This document shows positions 1 through 12,740 of a stretch of DNA of 64,000 nucleotides, piece by piece. The stretch is from the NCBI GenBank assembly GCA_029379385.1, contig CM055612.1, positions 6,634,001 through 6,698,000 of the forward strand, read 5' to 3'. Origin of the DNA: Quillaja saponaria. Its lineage: Eukaryota > Streptophyta > Magnoliopsida > Fabales > Quillajaceae. The notes under the pieces were generated by a model. The model was not told the origin of the DNA. It ran no database searches and saw only the letters and a list, made by a program, of their open reading frames with translations. Made by a program: the position numbers and the translations under genes. How positions within the stretch are numbered: the stretch's first letter is position 1; every line of letters starts with the position of its first letter.

Positions 1-891
1 TATTGATCTGTCAAATGCAATACCATTCACTAGCGAAACTCGTCAAAAATAACAAGACCACTGCCACTCACCATTGAGACAATTAAAGATGACGATAATT
101 ACTTTTGAGATTTTTCGAAGCTAGGACAATCATACATAGGAACCCGCTAGTGATGATGACTTAAACCACTTTCAGAAGATATTAAAAACTAAGCAACTAT
201 CGCCATAAATTGCCGGAAATGATAATAACCATTATCTAGTTCTTGAAGCACAATTCGAGTTCTAAATATTATGTAATCTAAATTAGTAGATATAATTATA
301 ACAAATTATAATTTTAGTAAAATTAAAATTAATTTTAAAATTTTAATTTCAATTCCAATAATCCAAACGTAGCCTAGCCTAACCTAAGCGAGATTCACTT
401 CGTATTATAGATTTTATTTGCTCCCCCGTTATAATAAAAAAAGAAAGAAAAATACATTCAAATTTACGGTATCCAAAGAAGAAAATAAATGTCTGTACCA
501 AAAAAAAAAAAAAAAAAAAAAAGGAAGAAGAAAAGAAATGAAGAGAGAGACTGGGCCATTGTGTTGTCCGAGCCATGTCAAAATTCACCAGCATTGCAGA
601 CCCTATCCATTCTGGATCCGCCGTTTGCATTGTCTGTTTGGGCCGTGGGTTCCAAGACAAGGAAGTGCGTTTTATCTGCGATTGTTATTTCCTTCTTATA
701 ATGCTTTTGTTTCCCCAAATTACAAGGCAAAATAAACAGAAAGAGAGGCTTGGCCGGCGCGCGTAAACTAAGCCGCCGTGGGAGAGCAAACTGGGTTTGA
801 AAATTTTGAGCTTTATATTAATTACTACTCCTTCAAGACTAATCCCTTTGTCGCCTACCTATTCAACATATGCCATTTCATGTGCTTCATT
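1..891. other. 5' flank of the TGT gene, no gene seen
   Basis: This stretch has no recognisable coding region. It holds an AT-rich segment up to about 360 and a poly(A) run at about 500-522. Short open frames overlapping the poly(A) run are low-complexity artefacts. TGGGCC motifs occur near 553 and 639. The TGT transcript probably begins in the right part of this stretch, since a plausible 5' UTR intron (892-997, donor gtaagc, acceptor aacag) lies between here and the start codon. Promoter placement is inference. Confidence 0.4.
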
Positions 892-1043
892 GTAAGCTTC
901 TTCTTCACCCACCTTATTCTGTGTCTCTGTTATTTTCAGTAACGTTTGTGTATTTTTTTTTTTTTTTGTGTTTATAATTGTAATGTTTTAATAACAGGAG
1001 ATATCGTTGAACTACTCTAAAGCACAGGCAAAGATTTTGTTAG

Positions 1044-4000
1044 ATGGCGCTTCGGTTTGAGGTTTGGCTTCAATTTGGGTGACATAATTTCTGGGCTCGA
1101 TTTATTTTTAGTTATTTTGTGCTCACAGAGGTTTTGTGGGGGGGATTGTAAGCTCTTTTTCTGCTTTTTCGTCTTATTGGGAACATTGAATGAAGGAATA
1201 GCTGATGGCCCCATTTTTGTTAGAGGTTATCCTTTCTGTAAAAATTTAGACTTGGTTACATAACTCGAACATCTTCGGCATTACAATACTCAAGCCATCA
1301 AATAATGTTTTATTGTTTATATTTTCCATTATTGCTATTCACAGTTATGTATTCCAATGTTGACCATTACTAGTATTTTCCATCTGAATGGTCCCCCAAC
1401 TAAGATGCAGATATAATTGTTAACTAGACTGTTTTTCATTAATTTCTGAACTCTACTTCTCGCTTCCTTTATCAGATTCTTGGAAGATTCAATCGTGCCC
1501 GTGCTGCTCGACTGACACTGCCTCATTTTGTTTGCCAGACACCATTATTTATGCCTGTAGGTACACAAGGTAAGGGTTTTACTTATCACTTGACTTTTTC
1601 ACGTGTAGTAGATGTGCAAATGCAAAACACAATGAACACTAATTTATTAATTAGTTTTAATCAACGTATCAATTTATTCTTTAGTTTTTGATTGTCAATA
1701 AGCAATTTAGCTGAAGTCTAATTGCATTGGTAAACAAGAAACTGACATCCTGGTTATCAGTGTTCAAACTTGAAGTAATGTTTTTCAATTTGGGCATCTG
1801 TGGTTACTTTTGTTCTGGTCTGTGTAACTTCTTAATTTTTTTTATTTATTATATTGCCAGGTTTTTGGCATATCCCTTAACATATAATGCAAAATGTACA
1901 TTGTTACACCCAAATTACAGAATCACAAACTTCATATAGTTCTGTTGCATTTGGTATTCTAATTGAAATGGTTTCACTATCAGGAACAATCAAAGGGTTG
2001 ACAACTAACCAGCTCGAGGATATTGGTTGCCAAATAATACTTGGGAACACATACCACTTAGCGCTTCGTCCTACTTCTGAGATTATTGATGAATTGGGGG
2101 GTCTCCATAGTTTTATGAACTGGCCTCGGGCATTGCTTACTGACTCTGGTGGCTTTCAGATGGTTAATAATTAATATGCAGTTTTACTTAATCACTTTTT
2201 CTGTGCAGCTATTACTTCTTATATTCCTAGTTTTTGAGCTACATTGATGTTCTCTTTCGTGGTTTGTCATGCTACCTATAAAAAAGGAAAAAAGAAAGAT
2301 AATGTCTATATGTTTCATGTAATAGTTTTAAAATGCTTAGTGACTATATTGCTATAGAGAAAAGGGAAGATGATAGATATGTTACATAATATACTCATTC
2401 ATGAGAAGTTAGACAGGTAACTTGTGAGAATGTGATTGAAGAGTTTATGTATTGTCTTACCATGTAAATTGGACACTGATGGTAGCTTCATGAGGAAGGA
2501 TAGTTTTTATTTTATTTATTTTTTGATAAGTCTCATGAAGAGGGATAGTTTTGACTGAACCAACCTAAATTTAGAGAACAAGAGCAAGAAACGTTTCTTT
2601 GGTCGGTGAAAAGGCTATATAGTAATTGATATTGCTGCATGATTTGTAGGGTGTGACGGATTAATGATATGTGGTATGATTGCTTTGTTAAGAGATCTTT
2701 ATTGCAATATGTTTTGCTTTGTTTAATATAATATAGACTGCTAATCACTAGTCTACTTTGTCAATATTTTCAGGTATCGTTATTACATCTTGCTGACATA
2801 ACTGAAAAGGGTGTGACATTTCAGGTATGTCTTATTATGTGATAGAAACACTTTTGAAATGAGTGTTCTGTTGAGCTTCTGAGGTTTCTGATCTTTTCAG
2901 TTTGACCCTGGATCTGATTCAATAAACGTCTTTATTTATGTTTTTTCAGACCATTCCATTACTTGTAGACTATTTACTTTCTTTCTGCCTCTTTTCCCTT
3001 GGGATGAATTTTAGAGCGTTTTTCATTGTCCTGTTGTTGGGGGGTCAGTTGACAAGATGAAGATTAAGGCACATTATAGGCATGTCTTTAACATTTGTTA
3101 GTGGACATGATGACAATGCATTTTCCTGTCTGATACTCCAGCAGTTTCTACTTTATTTTAGACCCCTGCATTTTTTTTCTGGTTCTGTTATCAATTAACT
3201 AAGTGCAATGCCATTTTAATTTGTTGTAACTAAGGATTTATTTTCTTATTTCAGTCGCCGGTTGATGGAAAGCCAATGCTTCTAACACCTGAGGAATCTA
3301 TTCAGATCCAGGTAGGTATATGGTTTCCTATATTTTTCTTTTCTATTTTTTAACTGGGAGCACTTTTTTTATCCTTTAGTATAGAATTCTATATTATTCA
3401 TCTTCCAACAGTAATGAACAAATATAGGGGATCTGTGGAATCGTGTATATATTTTGAACCTGAAACAAGCAATTAAAATTACTACCTTCGACATTGAAAT
3501 ATGAACTTCTGATAGGGAAAAAAATTATTAAGAGGGAAAGAAGTACATAGGAGGACAACAAGTCCTCCTAAGTAAAAGAAAATATAAAAGAAAATAGAAA
3601 GAGACAAGCTTAATACAAAAGGGCTTGCCAATTACGTTGCATGTCAACTAAAGGAACTCCCTGAAACACTCCTGAAGCAGATTACCAAAGAGAAACGTGG
3701 AAAAATATTATCCCAAAGAAGATGATGTGGGTGGTGACTATTTTGAAAATCCTCACATTACGTTCCAACCACACCACCCAAATAATTACAAAGAAAGCAC
3801 AACTCCACAAACACTTAACATCCTTCCTCCCTCTAAAGCATCGATAACGTGTCATCAACAGATCATGGAAAGAGTTCGAACAGGTTGCAGTCTGTTATAT
3901 GGGGTAGTAACAGCATAATATGATCAATTATTACAACTATTCACCAATATTATATGTTGAAGTAGGAAATATTTATCTTTTACTGCTAACAAAACTGTAC

Positions 4001-7000
4001 ACCAAATTTTTTTCGTAGTTAATATTTATAATTGATACTTGTTGAAGGTTTGAATTTTGAAGTTTGGGAACTTTGATTGCACAACAATACCATTCATCTT
4101 CTTGAAACTTGAACTGTATATGTATCATCTAAAGATCTGACCTTTTATCTGCAGTTATATGCAAATATCTAGAAACATAATATAAAGAGATCTATAGACG
4201 ATACCTTTTGACAGAAAGTAACTACTCATCAGTATTTTCTTTTTCTTTTTGCTTTTCTATTTTTCCCTCTTTTTCGTGCATTTCCAAATGTGGCTTGTCT
4301 TCAATTGAAAAGTCAGCATTATACCCTAAATTAGATTATCTAAGTAATGTAGAAAATGAAGAAGCTTCGTAAACTTGAAAACTTTTCAATGAAGAGCCCT
4401 TTATCAATGAGCATCTTAATAAAAATTTGAAATGCTTGAATTCTGTAAAGAAATCTTTTTGTTTATCAAGTATTTATTGGATATTTCATGTGCTCTCTAT
4501 CATCCTAACGACTTGTGCAGAATAGACTTGGAGCCGATATTATTATGGCTCTTGATGATGTTGTGAGAACCACCATTACTGGCCCACGAATTGAGGAGGC
4601 CATGTATCGCACTCTTCAATGGATAGACAGATGTATAGCAGGTAAAGAAAAAAGTTAGTACGTGCACTCATGTCACAGATACTTCATTTTATGCTAAATC
4701 TTTATTTCATATAAAAGAAACCCTTGACGAGTATTGTCTCAGATCCACCTACAATGGCCTAGACTTGTTGATATAGATAATCTCGAGCATTGGGATATTG
4801 GAGAATCATCGTTAATTGGTGTAAACCTACTTCAGGTCCAAACTTATGTATGTTAGCATCTCTGAGATCAAAATCTACACAGATGACAGCACCAAATACC
4901 GTAATAAAGTCACCTTTAACAATATTTATGCTTGCAAAAAGGTTTAGCCAAATTTGCCATCTTGTCACTATCCAGGCTTGTCTAGTGCATATGTCTATCA
5001 CATGGCTGCTGAAACGTTGGCCTGTAACAGTTATCCCTGATCTCTCTTCCTCTTCCCCTTACCTAGGCTAAGCTTCACAAATATGAAAAAGGAAAAGTTC
5101 GAAGTGCTATCTTAAACTGTTGAAATTTAGGAGTTTGGCTGTATTTGGGGTTGGGATACATGCCTGAAGCAATCTTATCAATTTGGTATAGAGAGATGCA
5201 GTTAGAAAAAGCATCCATTTAGTAATCTTGTACAGTTGAATGTGTCATACCTGAAAAAGGACATAATATCCTACTACGACATTTTATTTGCTCATACCTG
5301 CTAGAAAGGAGTAAAACTACTTCACCTTTCATTTTTCAACATATCCTAAAGCCCCACTTCTGTTCCAAAAGATGAACTACCAAATTTGTTTTAGCCTATA
5401 AAAAAGAGAGTTTGCTATAGGCCTCACTTCCCACGTTATCAAACTCTAAAGTCTAAATATACTCAAATACTAAGAACTACCATGTTGAGAACTTAAAACG
5501 TACATCCTTGAACTTGGACCAATATCTAATGATCATATTTTCTTTTCTTTGTGGTGACCATTTGAATTTCATATCATTTGTTAACTTGGAAGATGTTTCT
5601 CGGTTTCAGGATCCTATGCTAATTATAGCTTCATTTATCATAAAATAAAAGTCTTGAAAAGAGAAGTAGAAAGCCACCACGAGGACATAAAATATTACTG
5701 TCAGGAGTTTCTTGTGTTTCCACATGCAATGCGTGTAGGTAAATGAAAGTAAGTTTTAAACATAGAGATTTAGGCATTTACTACATTGGAGTGGTTTCTT
5801 TTTTTGTGAGGCAGGGGTTGGGGTATTGAGAATGGGGAGAAATACCGAGGGGATAATTAGAAGCTGACTTAACATATCATTTATTCAAAGATTATCCCTT
5901 AATCGGGTGATTATTTACTTATGGGTTATCCTAACTGTAATTTGAGACATTAATGTCATCTGATGTCTTCAAATATGGAAGGTACTCTTCAAATTGTAGT
6001 ATGATTTAAGATGGATGTAAGCTTCATGCTTGCTTGTGAACTATTTGTTTCTATTCCTAAGTAGGCTTGCATCCTTCTGTTTATCTTCTGTAATCTTGTC
6101 TGCACTAACTGATTGGTACTGATTACTGCCTCCTGTTGGCAGCTCACGAGAGACCAGATGTGCAAAACTTGTTTGGTATTGTACAAGGTGGTTTAGATCC
6201 TGTCCTCAGGTGAATCACGTTAGAAACTATAACCTTTTTTCTGTTTTTGGTTGTTGCATTTGATTTTTATTCTTCTACTTTATCTCTTACAACTATGACT
6301 ACTTATAGTTAACATGATATATTGTACCCAGGGGTATATGTGTCAGAGGCTTGGTGGATCGCAATTTACCTGGGTAGGTGTTTCATTTTTTATTTTTTTA
6401 TTTCAATGAATAGATCATTATTTCAGGTCAAGCTTCACAATATTTCTGGTGATTCTTTAGTTATATGAATCACATGATAGATACAATGCATTCCACTTTG
6501 CCATAAAACAGTAAAGCACTGAATTTTAATTCAATGGAATTGTATTCTCCTGACTGTTTCACATTTAGTGACATTCTGTGATTCATATGCAACAAATATA
6601 CATGAAGGATTGAGTGCCATTTTCTTGTATTTTTGCCAGTGATTGAACTCGTTACTATACCAACACTTGTTTTGTAAGAAAGACAAAGATGCAAGACTCA
6701 GGTTAATGGACCTTAAAATAGTAGTATACGAGTCAGTGATTGAGGATCTAAATTAACTCGGTTTACTTTCATCACAGCTACGCTATTGGTGGTCTTGCAG
6801 GCGGTGAGGATAAAGATTCATTTTGGCGTGTTGTTGCCCAGTGCACGGCTGCATTGCCTGACGATAAACCACGATACGTTATGGTGCAAATGACTTCTTT
6901 TACCATTAGTACTCAAATTATTGCAAACTCTGACAACGTAGTTGTTTGTTCTTCAAAATCATCACATTTGTCTGGACTTCTTTTCAGGGAGTTGGTTATC

Positions 7001-9602
7001 CGCTTGATATAGTTGTTTGTAGTGCTTTGGGTGCTGACATGTATGACTGTGTTTATCCTACTCGCACTGCCCGCTTTGGTACTGCTCTTGTACCTGAGGT
7101 GATAACTTTTTCTGTTTTTCTTTCTTGGAAATTCTCTGAAAATTTCTTTGCAATGTGAATTTGTATTTCGGACTGGCATATAATATAGCTACAGAAAGAC
7201 TAATTAAATTCTGTCATATGTTTTATACAACACAGAAACATCTTCATAGTTTGATAACTAATGTGTTGCCACTTTATTTTGCATTAGGGGTCTAATAAGT
7301 TAGTCAAACTTTCCCATCTGGCCTAATTTTGATTTACTTGGAATAATAACTAAAAATTGGCACTACATTCCACTGGAGGTTTTTCTTCCTGTTGTATATG
7401 TTATATCAAAGTGGGCTTCTATTGCTGACTAAATTTGTTTGTTAACAATTACATTATTGGATGATCTGACCACTATGTAATTGCTTACCAATTTTGTATA
7501 ATTTTCTTTCTTGTGACTGGGTGGGTGAATGATTCCTTATTTACAAGGGTTACATTCCTTTGGCATCTTCGAATAATAATTTTATTCCCTGAAAAATGAA
7601 CTTATTTGCACTTTTAATTATAATGTTGCTTATTTTTTCCCTTTTGGAACTTCTAATCTTTTTTTTGCTCTTCAGGGAGTGTTGAAACTAAAACATAGAG
7701 CGATGGCTCATGATACTCGCCCCATTGACCCTACCTGCCTTTGTATGGTATGCATGTAGAGGGATGCCAGTTGGCTTGAATAGATCATTTATGCTATACT
7801 TTTGTTTCAGTATATTTCTTCTATTACAGGTTTGCAAGAACTACACCAGGGCTTACATCCATTGCCTTGTGACGAAAGATGCTATGGGATCTCAGCTTTT
7901 ATCTTACCATAATTTGTTTTACATGATGAAGGTACAGAGACACAATTCTTCATACAAAATTGATCATTTTATGCTCTTGGTCTTCATTTTTACAATTAAA
8001 ATCGAGACTTTTGACATTTGCAGCTTAGCAGAGATCTGCACTCGTCAATAGTCGTGGGAAAGTTTCCTGAGTATGTTGCCTTTGATTTTGTTTTTCTTTT
8101 CTCTCCTGCTCCCTATATTCTCATCTGAACTGGCCCATATCATGCAATAAGTTTAAGCTGATTGGCATGACTATGTTGGATTACCAATTATTCTAAAAGC
8201 TTAAGCAGTCAGGAAATGGGTCCAAGTATGTTATCATCGAGCTCGAGACACTAAACTCCCCGTCACTTCCACTTGTGTTTGGACTGCAAATCTGAAAAGA
8301 ATACGATATGATACTAGTATAATTATTGAGAAGGGGATTGAGGCTTGAACCAATTACTTTCTAAAGAAACAATGCTGCGATACCATGTTCGATTATCACT
8401 TACCCCAAAAGCTTAAAGCTGTTGGGAAAACTCAACTTGCTCAAGCTTTAATCACTGACACCTCACGACAAATGAGCCCTCCATTATCTACATGGCAATA
8501 ACTATTTGTTTCTAATTTCTTTGTAGGTTTGTTTGTGAGTTTCTGCAGAGAATGGTAAGTCAAATCAAAACTGGGCTTTGTATTATCATTCTTTCAATAT
8601 GGAGATCCCACTTCTATGTGCACTCATGTTACTCATGTTACTTGTATCTTTTAATATCATATTCTTTCAATGTAATATTAATAATTGCCGGTAAATCTTC
8701 ACTCTTATGTTCATCTGGGTTTTTTTTTTTATGTTTACTTTTTATAAACTTAACAATTGAGTTGCTTCTCTTCTGTCCTAAGGGGATACTTTAGTGGCTA
8801 GAACTTGAGACTTTCAAATTGGAGTTTTCAGCTTCAAAACACTCTGGGATCTAGGAGGGTGGGATTTATAGAGAAGGGGAGGGCTACCGTTGTTGTGCAG
8901 TTGAAGGCCTTTGGGCCATCTGACGAATAAAAATATTGCTCTTTCTTTCTTTTTTCTCTGGTGATTTCTGTCTCTTAGAATGCAGTACACATTTTAGAAC
9001 TCGTGTCTTCTAGTGCTTGGCTGTTAGAGATTGTGGTTATGGTAGTGGAGATGGCTATGGCCAGGCTAGCTGGGGCTATAATTTGCATTCTAAGCGGCTG
9101 ACCCTGGCCTGTAGTAGTCCAGCCTTCCCTGCTGACCATCATTTGGCCTATTGCTATTGCCATCCCTAGTTGTGGCCTTTTCCTTTCTCTTTTCATCTGT
9201 GTTTGCTTTGGGCAAGGGGGTGTTGTATCCTTGGATGACTGGTAGTTGTTTTCATTTCCCCATTTACATGAATCTTTTGAAAAATTATATGTTGGTTTCA
9301 CTAGGCAAAACATGTTTAGTCTCACTTTGCTGTTATTTTAATGTACTTTCTGTTTTCTTTTTGTCATTGTCTTAGCTATCCTTGCTACTCTGAACCATGT
9401 TACCTTCTGCTTTATTGTTTACCTAATTTTACTTGTTAAAATTTAAAATTACATGAGAAGTGGTCAATATGGTGAAGCATATACCAAGTGGCGTGTCTTT
9501 GTTTTGTAGTTCCCAAAAGGTGATGTCCCTGAATGGGTCTCCAATGCCATGGAGGTTGCTGGAATTGATATCTCCTCATGCTGTGCTCCACTCCAAGAAT
9601 AG
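1044..9602 (+). CDS. TGT: queuine tRNA-ribosyltransferase catalytic subunit (TGT/QTRT1)
   Basis: The enzyme exchanges guanine-34 of GUN-anticodon tRNAs for queuine; in eukaryotes it acts with a QTRT2 partner subunit. Coding exons: 1044-1061, 1476-1569, 1984-2162, 2774-2824, 3255-3311, 4521-4641, 6143-6209, 6332-6373, 6778-6883, 6988-7098, 7676-7747, 7830-7931, 8024-8070, 8527-8554, 9510-9602, joining to 395 aa, the usual family length. Motifs seen: DSGGFQ at about 91-96, GIVQGG at 185-190, GGLAGGE at 214-220, and YDCVYPTR at 264-271, whose Asp265 matches the known nucleophile. Zinc ligands are C303, C305, C308 and H333. The first coding exon is only 18 nt (MALRFE). All introns are GT-AG. Introns 5 and 13 carry repeat debris. 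The protein is intact and very probably functional. Confidence 0.95.
3500..3905 (-). mobile_element. LINE (L1-type) 3' fragment in TGT intron 5
   Basis: Read on the minus strand, about 3840-3720 encodes the tryptophan-rich stretch typical of the zinc-binding region after plant LINE reverse transcriptase, with WVVWLERN as its core. It is followed by in-frame stops. The distal end (about 3500-3530) reads as TTAATAATTTTTTT on the minus strand, like plant LINE tails. It is a dead 5'-truncated copy lying antisense to the host gene. No clear target duplication was found, so the edges are approximate. Confidence 0.6.
4642..6142. other. TGT intron 6, no independent gene
   Basis: This 1.5-kb intron separates the exon ending in DRCIAA from the one starting HERPDVQN. 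Around 4759-5071 both strands stay open for 80-93 codons, but I recognise no protein in either frame. Without a family match I treat it as intron sequence, possibly worn-out repeat DNA. Confidence 0.5.
8180..8470. repeat. degenerate repeat debris in TGT intron 13
   Basis: Two related stretches near 8195 and 8409 share the pattern AAAAGCTTAA followed by GGAAA. Between them, at about 8379-8390, is a primer-site-like GATACCATGTT, which resembles the reverse of the TGGTATC primer-binding consensus of plant LTR retrotransposons. There are no coding remains and no exact termini. It is probably a decayed retrotransposon-derived repeat, but the class is uncertain. Confidence 0.35.
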
Positions 9603-10184
9603 AATTATGAAAAAAATTGCTCAAAATGAGTTGTAGGCTTATACAGAGTTATACTTGGAAGAGATTGATGTTGAAGATATACAAGTTATAGGTTATAAGT
9701 TACAACACAAAATGATGCGGCTTAAATTTTGTAGCCTACTTATGCTGCTCACCAGAGATTATACGCAATTTACGCCATTTTTTCGGTCTTCTTTGTCTGT
9801 GTTAATTGATCGACCATGCAAATCTTAAGATAACTTTGTAATTCCCCGAGTGAGACAGTTGAAGGGAAACTATCGCTGGTAATTTTTTGTGCTTCCAGTG
9901 TATCAGACTTTTGACTGGTAATATTCTTTGAAAGGAGATTAATAATGAATACATTTAATGTTGCTAAGTTTTACATTTGTCCTTGTTGGACTGTTTCGAC
10001 TCAAGTTCGTTACAGGAAGTCCCTGACCATAGAGAGACATGAAATGCTGACCCCGTTTTCTGCAGATTCTGGATATTCAGACATGCATATAGGTTATGTA
10101 TGGTTTTTTCACCGTGACTTGTTGAATAGCTCTGCTCGTATAATATCGTTGTCCTGTACTTTAGAACCTCATGTCTCCATCTAC

Positions 10185-10275
10185 TATATGCAATGAGCAG
10201 TTGCTCATTGTATCTATTTGCACAAAATCTAAAAGTGCTCCCTTCTTTATTATATGCAATAAGCAGTTGCTCATT
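10185..10275. repeat. two near-identical 25-bp copies with palindromic core
   Basis: Copies at 10185-10209 and 10251-10275 differ at one base. The first contains a near-perfect hairpin, AATGAGCA-GT-TGCTCATT. It lies about 0.6 kb beyond the TGT stop codon. No promoter, terminator or known RNA family can be assigned. Confidence 0.6.
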
Positions 10276-11592
10276 TTGCAAGAGGAGCAAAACATGGCTG
10301 ATGGTGCAGGCTTACTGTTAACAATGACATGTTTCACGTAAGTTCCTGCGCCTGGTATGGCTTTCCTTTTTTGGGAGGGGAGAATGGGAATAAACCTCCC
10401 AGTACGCCATCCAAGGAGTGAGAGGCCACTAGCAAATAGACTTTTCGCAAGGTTCTGTTTACCAAAGTCTAAGAAATAGACATTAAGCAAACCTAAATTT
10501 TGAGCATCACATTTCATAAAAACTTACTTTTCAAAATTAGTACCAATTTAAAAGCTTTTATCTATTTATCCAGCACTACCCCAATAATTATGCATGATTA
10601 GGTAAAAAAATTAGAGCTCAATGAAGTTTGACAAATACATTATTTTCCTCACTTCCCTCTGGTTTCTAGCCTATCCTTTGGACAGATCTAAAAAACATAA
10701 AACTCATAAAAGTAATCAAAAGTCTCTCTTGCGTATATGGTGTAAGCTCCACTATACCAAATTTAAATCACTCACTTTTTTCAGTCACAAGCAACCCACA
10801 AAGGTAGTATAGCTATAGCTTAAAGCTACCCCCTACACGTACCCAAATCTAATATTTGATCCATATCTTTTAAAAACATGTACCTTAAATGCCCATCTCT
10901 CTTTGCTCCCAAAATTAAGAAAACGTAACCATTGTATGTAGCAAGCATGTTTCTAATTTATCAGACTGTCACCTCTGAAACATCCAACCCCCACAAACCC
11001 ATCCAATTAATTGATGTGATAAGATGTTACCAATTGTCCAATGAAGGAGGATTTTAGCTTCCCTTTTTAGGTTAGAAGAAAAAGAGAAATGTACCTTATA
11101 AGAAAGAAAACAACTCTCTGTATGAAACAAGCATACATATCACTATCTATATTGATGTGGGTCTAGATTTGTGCATCTTGTTAGGTTTAGTTTTGTCAAA
11201 TTCTTGCATAAATTATTGATAAGCTTGTCAATCAATTAGTCAAAGTTTAGATTTTTAAGATGCAAGAGAAGTTATTGCTATAACTATACAGTAATCTATC
11301 TTTTGAGTAGTTTCGGTACATCTTTGGTTTCTTTTTTTTGGTCAGATTTTTTTTTGGTCATCTTTGGTTTCATACCTTCTTCACTTGCTTGCTTAATTCC
11401 AACAGTGCTATAGGCAAATCCATCTTTATTTCTTTTCATGATCCCAGCAAGTACATGATTTAGTGTGATAGTAACAGAGATACAGAGGATAAATGATTAG
11501 AGAGACAAATCTTTATCTGAGTATGTAGAGAAAAATAAATAATTTATTTAATAATTATATATATTAGAATTTCACACTTACAACTAAGCAGT

Positions 11593-11939
11593 TATTGATA
11601 AAATAAAAGACTTGTTTACTTATATGTATTATAAAAATCAAATGATATGAAAAAATGGAGGCAAAATCACAATTGATATGAAAAAAATGGAGGCAAAATC
11701 ATTTGATGTGGTCTATTTTTAAAGGTGTAATTGGAATTTTGAAAATTGCTTACACAAGTCAATGACATACATGGTAACACGGTAAAGAAGGTTTTACAAT
11801 TATTGATAGGAGAAGAGATTCATCTACTTATATGTCTTGTAGAAACCAATTGATAGCTAAAAATCATTAGTTGGAACTTTGAAAGTTGCTTACACAAGTC
11901 AAGGACATATTTGATAACACCATGGAAAAGGTTTTGCAA
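11593..11939. repeat. diverged tandem duplication upstream of the HD-Zip gene
   Basis: Unit A (about 11593-11799) and unit B (about 11802-11939) share an ordered series of blocks: ATTGATA, ACTTATATGT, TTGCTTACACAAGTCAA, GACATA and AAGGTTTT(A/G)CAA. Unit A is longer because it contains an internal direct repeat of GATATGAAAAAAATGGAGGC type at 11645-11703. It is about 0.8 kb upstream of the HD-Zip start codon; a regulatory role is not shown. Confidence 0.6.
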
Positions 11940-12626
11940 ATAACAAGTAGGAGTTAGAAATATGACATGAAAGAGAAGTATTTTCTATAATGTTAAGAGT
12001 CTTGTTCTTAAAACTAATTAATTGATAACAAGATTTATTAATTTATGTAATGTTAAATTCTACTCTATTAAAATGTGAAGAATTATCTTATTGACACCTC
12101 TAATGTAAAATATGAACTTGAGTGTCTAAAATTGTTAGTTCTGATTTCATGTTAAAATCATATCAAGATTCGATAGTCCTCAAATCACAACTTTGAAATC
12201 ATGTTAGAGCGAATTACTGTCAACTAATTTTAAATAGTCACACTTTTACAAATTATGTATATATGATAACTGTTACGAAGATTTTAATATCACCGATTTT
12301 CTTTCCTTATGTCAATTGTCAGTTGTCAATTCCAATTACTATTTCTTTTTACAAGGAATCTTTTGTGTGAATTTTTCTTAACAACTAAGTTCAATCTTTA
12401 TTTTATAATTTTACAACAGGGACTCTATATATGTCATTGCAGCAAAAGCCAGAAGGTTAAAATGTCTGATAGTTCAAAACAGTACTCTCTCACTGATTAG
12501 ATAATGATTAATTAAAGAAAGGGGTTTGTATTACTCTTATTTGTTGCTTAATCCACATTGTCTCTGAGTTTGGTTTCCATTGGTTTCCAATTCCATCCTC
12601 TAGAGCTGATCAGAAAAACTGAACAT

Positions 12627-12677
12627 ATGCTTGGTTGGAATCATATGCAGTACAGGATTTGGTATCATATATTTTGA
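12627..12677 (+). other. possible 16-codon upstream ORF in the HD-Zip leader
   Basis: An ATG at 12627 opens a 16-codon frame (MLGWNHMQYRIWYHIF) that stops at 12675-12677, 63 nt before the HD-Zip start codon at 12741. It matters only if the transcript begins upstream of 12627, which the sequence cannot show. uORFs that repress translation are known for some HD-Zip I genes such as ATHB1. I cannot say whether this peptide is conserved. Confidence 0.3.
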
Positions 12678-12740
12678 TGATCTAACAACAAAAGCAGAAG
12701 AGAGAGCAGGATCTGCTGTAGTTTCTTCAATTCTGAAGTT

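Larger units (their letters stand above)
9603..12600. other. intergenic DNA between TGT and the HD-Zip gene
   Basis: This stretch starts with the TGT 3' UTR (to roughly 9950) and runs to the leader of the HD-Zip gene. Several short open frames occur, none recognisable as a gene. It contains the two palindromic repeats at 10185-10275 and a diverged tandem duplication at 11593-11939. The remainder is plain AT-rich sequence. Confidence 0.5.

Noticed and set aside
379..766. Overlapping open frames on both strands around a poly(A) run
   Set aside because: Translations are lysine or phenylalanine runs created by homopolymer DNA; no domain, and they lie in the TGT 5' flank.
7710..8051. 113-codon plus-strand frame as a separate gene
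   Set aside because: It overlaps TGT exons 11-13 and reads through introns; part of it is the TGT frame itself.
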